Part shown: positions 7,813 to 15,816 of the stretch, one piece after another | How positions within the stretch are numbered: the stretch's first letter is position 1 | How the letters are laid out: each line of letters begins with the position of its first letter | From: JAFHCF01 sp048497495 | GTDB taxonomy: Bacteria > Pseudomonadota > Alphaproteobacteria > Rhizobiales > Ancalomicrobiaceae | DNA length: 40,122 nt | Reading direction: 5' to 3' | Assembly: GCA_048497495.1 (NCBI GenBank) | Contig: JAFHCF010000254.1 | Location: 1 to 40,122 of the forward strand | The notes under the pieces: model-generated | What the model was told of the DNA's origin: nothing | The model's input: the letters and a program-made list of their open reading frames with translations, nothing else | The model's database searches: none | Translations under genes and position numbers: made by a program

Positions 7813-9005
7813 CACGACACCCGCCGGCCGAGGCGATGAACCTCGCGCACCACCGGATGGCCGTCGATCGGCCGCACCCGGACGATGTCGCCGCGCTTGC
7901 CGGGGGCGATTTCGCCGCGGTCATGGAAGCCGGTGGCGTCGGCCGGGTTCTTGGAGACGGTGCGGATGGCCCCGGCGAGGCCGCCCATTCCCGCCACGTC
8001 GGCGAGGCCGAAGGCGCCCTCCAGCAGGCTGACCGGCACGTAGTCCGACGACAGGATGTCGAGGACGCCGGCCTCCGCCAGTTCGACCGCCGAGACATTG
8101 CCGGAATGCGACCCGCCGCGCACCACGTTGGGCGCCCCCATCAGGACCGCGAGACCCGCCGCGTGGGAGGCGACGGCCGCCTCCACCGTGGTCGGGAACT
8201 CGGCGACCGCCACCCCGTCCTCGACCGATTCGGCGACGTGGCCGACGGTGGTGTCGTCGTGGCTGGCCAGCGCCACGGCGCGGGCCTGGGCGATCTCGAC
8301 CAGGGCGCGGCGGAAGGCGGCGGCATTGCGCGCGTGCAGATCCTTGCGGGCGGCGAAGAAGGCGTCGAGTTCGTCCTCGGACGACCCCTTCCTCTTGCCG
8401 CGATAGTAGTCGCGCAGCTTCTCCTCGTCGCGGAACTGGCGCTGGCCCGGCGTGTGGTCCATCAGCGACATCAGCCGCACGTCGAAGCGCTCGAGATAGT
8501 CCCGGGTCTGTTCCAGCACGTCCTGCGAACAGATCTCGCAGCGCAGATGGGTATGGTGATCGACCCGGAGCAGACCGGTTGTCTTGGCCCGCTCGATCGC
8601 GTCGCCGAGCGCGAAGAGACGGGCGCCGATCGACACGCTGTCGCCGTCGGTGCCGGCGCGCAGACTGTCGAACACCGTGGTGATGCCGGCCGCCGCGATC
8701 TGCGCGTCATAGGCGAAGACCGCCGAGAACGGTTCCCAGAACACCTTGGGGCGCGGGCTGTAGTGCGGCTCGAGATGGTCGGTGTGCAGTTCCACTAGAC
8801 CGGGGACCAGGAGATCCTCGCCCCAATTCTCCGCCACCGGCAGGATCCGGTCCTCCTCGACGGCGACGATCACCCCGTTCTCGATCACCACGGTGCCCGG
8901 CACGACGCGGTCGGCGAGCACGATCCGTCGCGAGGCGACGACCAGCGAGCCGACGGGTTCCGGCGGGATCGAGGAGGAGATGGTGGTGGGTTCGATGATG
9001 GTCAT
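7812..9005 (-). CDS. phnM: Alpha-D-ribose 1-methylphosphonate 5-triphosphate diphosphatase PhnM
   Basis: A 397-residue amidohydrolase-fold enzyme that removes pyrophosphate from the ribose phosphonate triphosphate, giving the C-P lyase substrate. Metal-binding features are visible: LVELHTDHLEPH (His74, Asp76) after strand one, the conserved DHTPGQRQFRD near residue 210, LASHDDTT, and SSDYVPVSLLEGAFGL near the C-terminus. These are the standard PhnM blocks. About 90 bases separate it from phnL, more than elsewhere in the operon, and I see no clear terminator or promoter in that gap. Confidence 0.96.
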   Translation of the reverse strand: MTIIEPTTISSSIPPEPVGSLVVASRRIVLADRVVPGTVVIENGVIVAVEEDRILPVAENWGEDLLVPGLVELHTDHLEPHYSPRPKVFWEPFSAVFAYDAQIAAAGITTVFDSLRAGTDGDSVSIGARLFALGDAIERAKTTGLLRVDHHTHLRCEICSQDVLEQTRDYLERFDVRLMSLMDHTPGQRQFRDEEKLRDYYRGKRKGSSEDELDAFFAARKDLHARNAAAFRRALVEIAQARAVALASHDDTTVGHVAESVEDGVAVAEFPTTVEAAVASHAAGLAVLMGAPNVVRGGSHSGNVSAVELAEAGVLDILSSDYVPVSLLEGAFGLADVAGMGGLAGAIRTVSKNPADATGFHDRGEIAPGKRGDIVRVRPIDGHPVVREVHRLGRRVS

Positions 9006-9097
9006 GGCTCTTCGTGTCTTTCAGCGGAAGGCGACGAATCCCGGTGCCCCGAAAGGTCGGATATCGATTTCTCGAGACGGTCGTGTGACCGGACGGG

Positions 9098-9823
9098 TCA
9101 GGCGGCCTCGGCCGCGGCCGCGGCGGCGGCGAAGGCGGTGACGTCGACGACCCGGCTCGCCACCCGGTCGCGCACGTCGAGGTCGTGGAAGATGCCGAGA
9201 AGCGCGACGCCGGCCGCCTTCTTGGCCTCGATCAACGCCACCACGGCGGCGCGGTTGGCGGCGTCGAGCGAGGCGGTCGGCTCGTCGAGGAGCAGCAACG
9301 GCACGTCGGCGATCATGCCGCGGGCGATGTTGACGCGCTGTTGCTCGCCGCCGGAGAAGGTCGCCGGCGGCAGGCTCCACAGACGCTCGGGAACATTGAG
9401 CCGGCTCAAGAGGTCGGCGGCCCGCGCCCGCGCCGCCGCCGGGTCGAGGCCTTGCGCCAGCGCCGGTTCCATCACCACGTCGAGGGTGGCGACGCGCGGC
9501 ACCACCCGGAGGAACTGGCTGACATAGCCGACGGTGGTGCGCCGCAGCGCCAGGATCTCGCGCGGTTCGGCCGTCGCCACGTCGACGACGCCCTCCGGCC
9601 CCATGATCAGGATCTCGCCGCGATCCACGCCGTAGTTGCCCCACACCATCTTGAGGATCGACGACTTGCCCGCCCCCGACGGCCCGCCGAGCACCACGCA
9701 TTCGCCGGGCGAGACGGTGAAGGCGACATGGTCGACCACCGGAATGGTCAACCCGCCGCGCAGGTGCATGGTGAACTGCTTGGCGACGTCGACGACCGCC
9801 AGCATCGGCTCGGGAGAAGTCAT
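9098..9823 (-). CDS. phnL: C-P lyase core ATP-binding protein PhnL
   Basis: A 241-residue ABC-type ATPase that works with the PhnGHI complex in forming ribose 1-phosphonate triphosphate. Walker A GGPSGAGKSS lies at residues 46-55, the signature FSGGEQQRVNIARG and Walker B LLLLDEPTASLDA follow, and the PhnL-type insert around VGYVSQFLRVVPRV is present. The ATG at 9823 opens directly into MTSPEPML. No membrane partner is expected. The C-terminus carries an alanine run (FAAAAAAAEAA). It is separated from phnK by 8 bases. Confidence 0.95.
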   Translation of the reverse strand: MTSPEPMLAVVDVAKQFTMHLRGGLTIPVVDHVAFTVSPGECVVLGGPSGAGKSSILKMVWGNYGVDRGEILIMGPEGVVDVATAEPREILALRRTTVGYVSQFLRVVPRVATLDVVMEPALAQGLDPAAARARAADLLSRLNVPERLWSLPPATFSGGEQQRVNIARGMIADVPLLLLDEPTASLDAANRAAVVALIEAKKAAGVALLGIFHDLDVRDRVASRVVDVTAFAAAAAAAEAA

Positions 9824-9831
9824 GAGCGGCC

Positions 9832-10611
9832 TCACGGTTGCAGGATCGAGGAGACGAGGAGCTGGGTATAGGCTTCGCGCGGATCGTCGAGGACGCGGTC
9901 GGTCAACCCCGCCTCGATCACCCGGCCCTGGCGCATCACCATGATGCGATGGGAGAGCAGGCGGGCCACCGCGAGATCGTGGGTGACCACCACCACGGCG
10001 AGCCCCATGTCGGCGACGAGACGGCGGACGAGATCGAGCAGGCGCGCCTGGACCGAGACGTCGAGACCGCCGGTCGGCTCGTCCATGAAGACCAGACGCG
10101 GCGCGGTGACGAGGTTGCGGGCGATCTGCAGGCGCTGGCGCATGCCGCCCGAATAGGCCGTCGGCTTCTCGTCGATGCGGCCGACGTCGATCTCCACCCG
10201 CTCCAGCCAATCCTCGGCACGAGCGCGGATCTCGCCGTAGTGACGCGCCCCGACCGCCATCAGCCGCTCGCCGACGTTGCCGCCGGCCGAGACCCCCATC
10301 CTCAGGCCCATGGCCGCGTCCTGGTGGACGAAGCCCCAGTCGGTGCGGAAGAGGAAGCGGCGCTCGGCCTCCGACAGCGCGGCGAGGCCGCGGGTCGAGC
10401 CGTCGCGCAGGCGATAGACGACCTCCCCCGAGGTCGGCGCGAGTTGGCCCGAGACCAGCGACAGGAGCGTCGACTTGCCCGAGCCCGACTCGCCGACGAT
10501 CGCCAGCACCTCGCCCTCGTGGATGTCGAAGGACACGTCGCGGCAGCCGAGCCGATCGCCGTACCAGCGGGTGAGGCCACGGGCCTCGAGCAGCGGCGGG
10601 ACGCGGGTCAT
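9832..10611 (-). CDS. phnK: C-P lyase core ATP-binding protein PhnK
   Basis: A 259-residue ABC ATPase that docks on PhnJ in the C-P lyase complex. Walker A GESGSGKST lies at residues 40-48. FVHQDAAMGLRMGVSAGGN is the characteristic PhnK Q-loop region, followed by the signature YSGGMRQRLQIARN and Walker B LVFMDEPTGGLD. It resembles oligopeptide-type ATPases but sits among core C-P lyase genes. The ATG at 10611 overlaps the phnJ stop. A longer reading frame upstream is only the shadow of phnJ. Confidence 0.95.
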   Translation of the reverse strand: MTRVPPLLEARGLTRWYGDRLGCRDVSFDIHEGEVLAIVGESGSGKSTLLSLVSGQLAPTSGEVVYRLRDGSTRGLAALSEAERRFLFRTDWGFVHQDAAMGLRMGVSAGGNVGERLMAVGARHYGEIRARAEDWLERVEIDVGRIDEKPTAYSGGMRQRLQIARNLVTAPRLVFMDEPTGGLDVSVQARLLDLVRRLVADMGLAVVVVTHDLAVARLLSHRIMVMRQGRVIEAGLTDRVLDDPREAYTQLLVSSILQP

Positions 10612-11528
10612 CGGCGGGCCTCCTCGGACTTCGTCGCGACGAGATCGTCGCCGGCGAGGGCGCCGCGATGGCCTTGCCCCCGGCGGGTCTCGCAATGGTC
10701 GGTGTCGGAACAGACGAACATTCGCCCACCCCGGTCGTCGATCACCACCTCGTCGAGATAGGCGTCGGTCGCCCCGCACAGCGCGCAGGGCGCCTCGAAG
10801 CGGGTGCGCTCGAAGGGATGGTCGTCGAAGTCGAGGCTCTCGACCCGGGTGTGGGGCGGCAGCGCGTAGATGCGCTTCTCGCGTCCCGCGCCGAAGAGCT
10901 GGAGGGCCGGCGACATGTGCATCTTGGGATTATCGAACTTCGGCGTCGGCGAGGGGTCCATGACGTAGCGGCCCTCGACCTTCACCGGATAGGCGTAGGT
11001 CTTGGCGATGTGGCCGTGGGTGGCGATGTCCTCGTAGAGCTTGACGTGCATCAGCCCGTAGTCGGCGAGCCCGTGCATCACCCGCGTCTCGGTCTCGCGC
11101 GGCTCGAGGAAGCGCAAGGGCTCCGGGATCGGCACCTGATAGACCAGCGTCTGCCCGGCCTTCAGCGGCGTCTCGGGGATGCGGTGGCGGGTCTGGATGA
11201 CGCTCGCCTCCCCCGTGCGGGTGGTGGTGGCGACGCCGGCGGTCTTCTCGAAGAAGGCGCGGATCGACACCGCGTTGGTGGTGTCGTCGGCGCCCTGATC
11301 GATCACCTTGAGGACGTCGTCGGGGCCGAGGATCGCCGCCGTCACCTGGATGCCGCCGGTGCCCCAGCCGTAGGGCATCGGCATGTCGCGGGCGGCGAAG
11401 GGCACCTGATGGCCGGGGATCGCCACGGCCTTGAGGATCGCCCGGCGGATCATCCGCTTTGTCTGTTCGTCGAGATAGGCGAAGTTGTAGCCCGACGCCG
11501 GCGCGGGGCTCTTCTGGGGCGCGTTCAT
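10608..11528 (-). CDS. phnJ: Carbon-phosphorus lyase radical SAM subunit PhnJ
   Basis: A 306-residue catalytic subunit that cleaves the C-P bond of ribose 1-alkylphosphonate 5-phosphate, releasing the alkane. The four cysteines Cys248, Cys251, Cys273 and Cys279 have the same spacing (x2, x21, x5) as the non-canonical radical-SAM site of E. coli PhnJ, where three bind the 4Fe-4S cluster and the last forms the thiyl radical. AVAIPGHQVPF carries Gly39, equivalent to the glycyl-radical glycine. MPYGWGTGGIQ and the long conserved centre are typical. The ATG at 11528 overlaps the phnI stop as ATGA. Confidence 0.97.
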   Translation of the reverse strand: MNAPQKSPAPASGYNFAYLDEQTKRMIRRAILKAVAIPGHQVPFAARDMPMPYGWGTGGIQVTAAILGPDDVLKVIDQGADDTTNAVSIRAFFEKTAGVATTTRTGEASVIQTRHRIPETPLKAGQTLVYQVPIPEPLRFLEPRETETRVMHGLADYGLMHVKLYEDIATHGHIAKTYAYPVKVEGRYVMDPSPTPKFDNPKMHMSPALQLFGAGREKRIYALPPHTRVESLDFDDHPFERTRFEAPCALCGATDAYLDEVVIDDRGGRMFVCSDTDHCETRRGQGHRGALAGDDLVATKSEEARR

Positions 11529-12658
11529 TCGGCGGCCTCCTCGAGGGTGTCGGCGAGCGGCAGGTCGCGGGCGGCGTGGCGCGCCGCATGCTCGCGTCGC
11601 ATCTGGCGGACCAGCGCCAACTCGGCCTGGAAGTCGACGTAGTGCGGCAGCTTCAGATGCTCGACGAAGCCGGTCGCCTGGACGTTGTCGGCGTGCGCCA
11701 GGACGAACTCCTGGTCCTGCGCCGGGGCGACGACCTCGCCGCCGAGTTCTTCCGTCCGAAGCGCCCGATCGACCAGCGCCATCGCCATCACCTTGCGCTC
11801 GGTATGGCCGAAGGCGAGGCCGTAGCCCCGGGTGAAGGTCGGCGCCACGTCCGCCGAACCGGTGAACTGGTTGACCATCTGGCATTCGGAGATCGGGATC
11901 GACCCGAGCGACACGGCGAAACCGAGCTCGGCGACCTCGAATTCGACCTCGACCTCGCCGATGCGGATTTCGCCAGCGAAGGGATGGGTCGAGCCGAAGC
12001 CGCGCTGGCTCGAATAGGCGAGCGACAGCAGGAACCCCTCGTCGGCGCGGGCGAGCTGTTGCAGCCGCACGTCGCGGGCGGCCGGGATGCGCAGCGGCGC
12101 CCGGGTGAGATCGCCGATCTCGCCCTCCACGTCACCCGCCGAGATCGGGTCGGCCTCGATCAGACCCTCCTCGCCGAGGAGTTCCGTGACCCTCGGCATC
12201 GGGTCGAGCCCCTCGACGTCGGCCTCGCGTACCGCCGCCGGGGTCTCGCCCGAGGCGGCGAGCGCGAAGTCGATCAGCCGGTGGGTGTAGTCGAAGGTCG
12301 GCCCGAGGATCTGGCCACCCGGCAGATCCTTGTAGGTCGCGGAGATGCGCCGGTCGATCGCCATGGTCGCGGTGTCGATCGGGCGCGAGTAGCCGAAACG
12401 CGGCAGCGTCGTGCGATAGGCGCGCACCAGGAAAGCCGCCTCGACCAGATCGCCGCGCGCCTGCTTGATCGCCAGCGCCGCGAGGTCGCGGTCGTGGAGC
12501 GAGCCCTCGTTCATCACCCGATCGACGGCGAGCGTCATCTGCTCGCGGATCTGGTCGGCGGCGATCTCCGGCACCGCCCGGTCGCCGCGCCGACGGTCGG
12601 CGAGCATCCGGTGGGCATTGCGGATGGCCTTCTCGCCACCCTTGACCGAGACATACAT
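11525..12658 (-). CDS. phnI: C-P lyase subunit PhnI
   Basis: A 377-residue subunit of the PhnGHIJ core that, with PhnG, H and L, displaces adenine from ATP with the phosphonate. It begins MYVSVKGGEKAI, the invariant PhnI N-terminus, and contains QFTGSADVAPTFTRGYGLAFGHTERKVM and ELASVQ-like C-terminal blocks of the family. The ATG overlaps the phnH stop (TGATG). PhnI alone is known as a purine nucleosidase in E. coli. Length is close to the family norm. Confidence 0.96.
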   Translation of the reverse strand: MYVSVKGGEKAIRNAHRMLADRRRGDRAVPEIAADQIREQMTLAVDRVMNEGSLHDRDLAALAIKQARGDLVEAAFLVRAYRTTLPRFGYSRPIDTATMAIDRRISATYKDLPGGQILGPTFDYTHRLIDFALAASGETPAAVREADVEGLDPMPRVTELLGEEGLIEADPISAGDVEGEIGDLTRAPLRIPAARDVRLQQLARADEGFLLSLAYSSQRGFGSTHPFAGEIRIGEVEVEFEVAELGFAVSLGSIPISECQMVNQFTGSADVAPTFTRGYGLAFGHTERKVMAMALVDRALRTEELGGEVVAPAQDQEFVLAHADNVQATGFVEHLKLPHYVDFQAELALVRQMRREHAARHAARDLPLADTLEEAAE

Positions 12659-13278
12659 CAGCCGATCTCCTCGAGCCGAGTGGTGCGCGGCAGGCCGACC
12701 ACGTCGGTCGGCCCGGCGAGGATCAGGTCGAGCCCACGCGGGAACAGGCCACGATTGACGGCGCCGCGCGCCGCGAGGTCGGCCGGGCCCCCGGCGATGG
12801 CGATCTCGCGGCTTCCCGCGATGCCGGGGCCGGAAAGGCGATAGCGCCGGCCGCTCTCGAAGCCGGCGACCTGGAGGATCAGCGTCGTCGAGGTCGAGGG
12901 ATCGACGTCGGTGCCGAGCGCGAAGGCGTCGTAGGGCGCGAGCCGGTCGACGGCGCCGACCAGCGCGAAGACGGCGCGGGCCGGGTCGAGGATCGTCGGC
13001 GCGCCGGTGTGGAAGGCGAGCCAGGCGTCGATCTCGGGCCGGCGCAGCGCCTCGTCGCGCCACACCGGGGTCTCGAAGTCGGCGAGCGTGGCGATCACCG
13101 CCGCCGCGACGGCGGAAAGCGGCGCCGGGGCGGTGGCGATGCCGGCGACGATGCGGCGGGTACCGGGCTCGGCGAGCGCGTCGAGCACGGCGCGAAAGGT
13201 CGCCTGGGCGTCGAGCACCGGATCGGCGAAGCCGGCGGTGATGGTCGGGCGCGGGGCGGGGGCGAGGGCGGTGGTCAC
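12658..13278 (-). CDS. phnH: C-P lyase subunit PhnH
   Basis: A 206-residue subunit of the C-P lyase core, related in fold to PLP-dependent transferases but without the cofactor. Family features: GFADPVLDAQATFRAVLDALAEPGT at the N-terminus, a central FHTGAP segment, and SGPGI near residue 150. The likely start is GTG at 13278, two bases from the phnG stop and behind GGAGAC; no in-frame ATG lies between this GTG and the conserved region. Overall length agrees with E. coli PhnH (about 194). Confidence 0.92.
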   Translation of the reverse strand: MTTALAPAPRPTITAGFADPVLDAQATFRAVLDALAEPGTRRIVAGIATAPAPLSAVAAAVIATLADFETPVWRDEALRRPEIDAWLAFHTGAPTILDPARAVFALVGAVDRLAPYDAFALGTDVDPSTSTTLILQVAGFESGRRYRLSGPGIAGSREIAIAGGPADLAARGAVNRGLFPRGLDLILAGPTDVVGLPRTTRLEEIG

Positions 13279-13279
13279 G

Positions 13280-13813
13280 TCAGTCGTCTCCGCGCACCAG
13301 GGTGAAGAAGTCGACCCGCGTCGCCGCGGCCTCGGCCGAGCGCCGCCGGGCGTCGCGGGCGAGCCGGGCGCGCAGCGGCGCCAGGATCTCCGCTTCGAGG
13401 CGGTCGCGGGCGGAGCCCTCCAGCCACAGGGCGTCGAGGAGGGCGGCGTCGCGGGCCCGCGCCCGGTCGCGGCCGAGTACGTGGCCGAAGCCGGTGGTGC
13501 CGCAGGCGAGCCGCACCGCCGCCCGACTGACCGTCGTCTCGCCGAGATTGAACGGCGCGCCGCCGCCACCGATTCGCCCGCGCATCATGACGAGGCCGAT
13601 CTCCGGCGGCCGCAGGTCGACGACGTCGACGGGCGCCAGGGCGCGGACGGCCTTCAGCTCGCTCGCCGTCGCGGCGGCGGCGAGCGCCATCACGGCACGC
13701 CGCGCCGCGACGGTCGGATCGTGTTCGACGCCGGCGGGAGCGTCGGCGCGGGGCGTGCGCGGCGGCACGGTCGAGGCGGAGGGTGAGGTCGAGGGGGTCA
13801 TCGTCGGGTTCAT
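13280..13813 (-). CDS. phnG: C-P lyase subunit PhnG
   Basis: A protein of up to 177 residues and the first gene of the C-P lyase operon. PhnG features: MALAAAA near residue 42, a VDLRPPEIGLVMMRGRIGGGGAPFNLGE core, and VSRAAVRL...GHVLGRD. It is somewhat longer than E. coli PhnG (150) because of a proline/alanine-rich N-terminus. ATGs at 13813 and 13801 are both possible and neither has a good ribosome site, so the exact start is uncertain. The promoter with Pho box and -10 lies directly upstream. Confidence 0.93.
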   Translation of the reverse strand: MNPTMTPSTSPSASTVPPRTPRADAPAGVEHDPTVAARRAVMALAAAATASELKAVRALAPVDVVDLRPPEIGLVMMRGRIGGGGAPFNLGETTVSRAAVRLACGTTGFGHVLGRDRARARDAALLDALWLEGSARDRLEAEILAPLRARLARDARRRSAEAAATRVDFFTLVRGDD

Positions 13814-13818
13814 GAGTT

Positions 13819-13842
13819 GTATATAGATCTAGACGATTATAC
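13819..13842. promoter_or_regulatory. Candidate PhnF operator
   Basis: The 24-base segment has dyad symmetry of the form GTATA-N4-TCTAGA-N4-TATAC, with 16 of 24 positions symmetric, centred at 13830.5. It overlaps the -10 of the phnG promoter and lies 90 bases upstream of phnF. GntR/HutC-type regulators such as PhnF bind palindromes next to their own gene, so this is the best operator candidate in the gap. Binding is inferred. Confidence 0.55.
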
Positions 13843-13864
13843 TTTTGTGACATGATCGTGGCAG
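13836..13864 (-). promoter_or_regulatory. Pho box and -10 of the phnG operon
   Basis: On the minus strand CTGCCAC-GATC-ATGTCAC (13847-13864) matches the Pho box layout of two CTGTCAN heptamers separated by four bases, with one mismatch in the core of each repeat. Five bases downstream stands a perfect TATAAT (13836-13841). The distance from box to -10 is shorter than the usual ten or so bases, so the active -10 could lie further down. PhoB activation under phosphate limitation is expected. Confidence 0.65.
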
Positions 13865-13932
13865 AATTGGTTTCGCCCATCGCCGCGAAGCTGCGATGAC
13901 GGGCCGGGCATGAGACGCGAGGGAGACGGCGC

Positions 13933-14649
13933 ATGTTGGCGCGCGGCACGGGCATCGCCATGTGGCGTCAGGTGGCGGAGATCCTGGAGGCACGGATCGC
14001 CGAGGGCGAATGGCCGGCCGGCGGACGCCTGCCGAGCGAGGCGGAACTGGCGTTGCGATTCGCCGTCAACCGCCACACGGTGCGCCAGGCCCTGCGCGAT
14101 CTCGCCGAGCGCGGGCAGGTGCGCGCCCAGCAGGGGTCCGGCACCTTCGTCGAAGGCGCGCCGCTGACCTACCCGATCGCCACCCGCACCCGATTCTCCG
14201 ACATCGTCGTCGCCCAGGCGCGCGAACCCTCCGGCGAACTCCTGTCGGCGGAGGTGGTGCCGGCGTCGCCGCCGATCGCCGAGGCTCTGAGGTTGGCGCC
14301 AGGCGCCCCGGTGGTGCGGCTCGAGACCACCCGCCGCGCCGACGGCGTGCCGATCTCCTGGGCGGTCTCCGCCCTGCCGGCCGATCGCTTCCCCGACATC
14401 GCCGAGGTCTATCGCCGCACCGCCTCCTTCACCGCCGCCTTCCGCGAGGCCGGCGTCGCGGACTATGTCCGCGCCGCGACCCGCCTCGGCGCCCGCGTCG
14501 CCGATGCGGTCGACGCCGAGCGACTGGAGATCGCCCCCGGCCGTCCGGTGATCGAGATCGACTGCGTCAACGCCGACCTCGACGGTCGCCCCATCCAATG
14601 GGCCCGCGCCCGCTTCGCTGGCGACCGCGTGCGCGTGACGGTCGGGTGA
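13933..14649 (+). CDS. phnF: Phosphonate utilisation regulator PhnF (GntR/HutC family)
   Basis: A 238-residue GntR-family repressor of phn genes. The winged helix lies at about residues 10-75 (MWRQVAEILEARI, LPSEAELALRFAVNRHTVRQALRDL, GSGTFV), followed by a UTRA ligand domain from about residue 90 to the C-terminus. It sits divergent to phnG, the classical phnF position. GAGGGAGA precedes the ATG by about seven bases. It probably binds the palindrome at 13819-13842 and so controls both directions; the ligand in characterised homologues is a phosphonate pathway metabolite or phosphate. Confidence 0.93.
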   Translation: MLARGTGIAMWRQVAEILEARIAEGEWPAGGRLPSEAELALRFAVNRHTVRQALRDLAERGQVRAQQGSGTFVEGAPLTYPIATRTRFSDIVVAQAREPSGELLSAEVVPASPPIAEALRLAPGAPVVRLETTRRADGVPISWAVSALPADRFPDIAEVYRRTASFTAAFREAGVADYVRAATRLGARVADAVDAERLEIAPGRPVIEIDCVNADLDGRPIQWARARFAGDRVRVTVG

Positions 14650-14653
14650 GGGT

Positions 14654-14760
14654 CGTAGGGCGCATTGGCGAAGCGTAATGCGCCGGCCGAGCCCGAATGG
14701 CTACGGAGGTTCCACGCGGGCTCGGCCGGCGGAATACGGCTACGCCTATTCCGCCCTACG
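14654..14760. repeat. Composite cloverleaf-like palindromic element
   Basis: A 107-base element is closed by a perfect 9-base inverted repeat (CGTAGGGCG, 14654-14662, with CGCCCTACG, 14752-14760). Inside are three perfect hairpins: 8 bp at 14659-14666/14677-14684, 11 to 15 bp at 14681-14695/14717-14731, and 9 bp (GGCGGAATA) at 14728-14736/14747-14755. The outer and inner stems share bases, so they are alternatives at the edges. The first and third hairpins resemble the widespread REP-like intergenic palindromes of proteobacteria. It lies between the convergent ends of phnF and phnE2. Confidence 0.8.
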
Positions 14761-14805
14761 CCTTGTATTCGCTTCGAAAACCCGGAAAATGCTTCATGGT
14801 GGGGT

Positions 14806-14822
14806 GCCCCGCGGAGCGGGGC
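14806..14822. terminator. GC-rich hairpin between convergent phnF and phnE2
   Basis: GCCCCGC-GGA-GCGGGGC forms a perfect 7-bp stem with a three-base loop. It has no T-run on either strand, so it is at most a pause or a rho-assisted terminator. Location between two converging operons favours that role. Confidence 0.3.
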
Positions 14823-14837
14823 CGCGAACCATCGCCC

Positions 14838-14864
14838 GCCACGCAACGCCACGCAACGCCACGC
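14838..14864. repeat. Short tandem repeat, unit GCCACGCAAC
   Basis: Two full copies of a 10-base unit and a 7-base partial third copy lie just downstream of the phnE2 stop on the minus strand. It is too short for an array and is probably slippage-derived. Confidence 0.6.
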
Positions 14865-14886
14865 CCGCCACGCCGCGCGCGGCGCC

Positions 14887-15816
14887 TCAGGTCTCCACCC
14901 GCCGGTCGCCGATGACGGCGAAGCGGATGCGGGCCGAGATCTGGTCGATCGTCGCCACCGCCACCAGGATCATCAGGACCAGCAGCGACACCTGTTGCCA
15001 CTCCAGCGTCCGGATCGCCTCGGTCAGATACATGCCGATGCCGCCCGCCCCGACGATGCCGATGATCGTCGCCGAGCGGGTATTGCTCTCGAAATAGTAG
15101 AGCACCTGGCCGGCGATCACCGGCAGGATCTGCGGCAGGATGCCGAAGCGGATCTGCGCGAGCCGCGAGCCGCCGGCGGACGTGACCCCCTCGATCGGCT
15201 TGCCGTCGACCGCCTCGATCGCCTCGGAGAAGAGTTTGCCGAAGGCGCCGAAGTCCGAGCTCATGATCGCGAGGATGCCGGCGAAGGGGCCGAGGCCCAC
15301 CACGTTGATCCAGATCAGGGCCCAGATCAGCGTGTCGACGCCGCGAATCGTGTCGAGGAAGCGGCGCGAGAAGAAATGCAGGATCTTCTGCGTCATCACG
15401 TTCTTGGCGGCGAGGAAGCTCACCGGGAAGGCGAGGATCGCCGCCGAGAGCGTGCCGAGGAAGGCGATCGCCACCGTCTCGCCGAGCGAGTGGAGGAACA
15501 GCCAGAAGCGGGAGGTCGTGCCCGAGGAGGGCGGCACCATCAGCGTCAGGAAGTGGCCGAGCTGGCCGATGCCGGCGCCGATGCGGGCGAAGGAGAAGTC
15601 GAGCCGCCACAGCGCGAAGGCGAGCATGCCGAAGAGGCCGGCGACGACGGCGACGGTGAGGGCGCGATCGATCCGCGATCCGGCGAAGATCTCGGGATGG
15701 CGCCGCTCGAGGTCGTGGCGGTTCTCCTTGGCCCAGGGGCCGAGCGCGCCGCGGATCCTGCGGGTCGTCGAGATCGACCCGTTCCCGTCGCCGGAAGTCT
15801 GCACGACGACGCTCAT
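14887..15816 (-). CDS. phnE2: Phosphonate ABC transporter permease PhnE (second copy)
   Basis: A 309-residue inner-membrane permease of the phosphonate/phosphite importer. A hydrophilic N-terminus of about 55 residues precedes the first membrane helix (ALTVAVVAGLFGMLAFALW). The PhnE-type coupling motif is seen in SAGGSRLAQIRFGILPQILPVIAGQVLYYFESNTRSATIIGIVGAGGIG. The ATG at 15816 overlaps the stop of the first phnE as ATGA. Two phnE genes in tandem are common in rhizobia and the products presumably form a heterodimer. It is the last gene of the phnCDE1E2 operon. Confidence 0.94.
   Translation of the reverse strand: MSVVVQTSGDGNGSISTTRRIRGALGPWAKENRHDLERRHPEIFAGSRIDRALTVAVVAGLFGMLAFALWRLDFSFARIGAGIGQLGHFLTLMVPPSSGTTSRFWLFLHSLGETVAIAFLGTLSAAILAFPVSFLAAKNVMTQKILHFFSRRFLDTIRGVDTLIWALIWINVVGLGPFAGILAIMSSDFGAFGKLFSEAIEAVDGKPIEGVTSAGGSRLAQIRFGILPQILPVIAGQVLYYFESNTRSATIIGIVGAGGIGMYLTEAIRTLEWQQVSLLVLMILVAVATIDQISARIRFAVIGDRRVET

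Noticed and set aside
14838..14864. Possible CRISPR-like or VNTR array
   Set aside because: Only two and a half copies of a 10-base unit, without spacers; not a CRISPR array.
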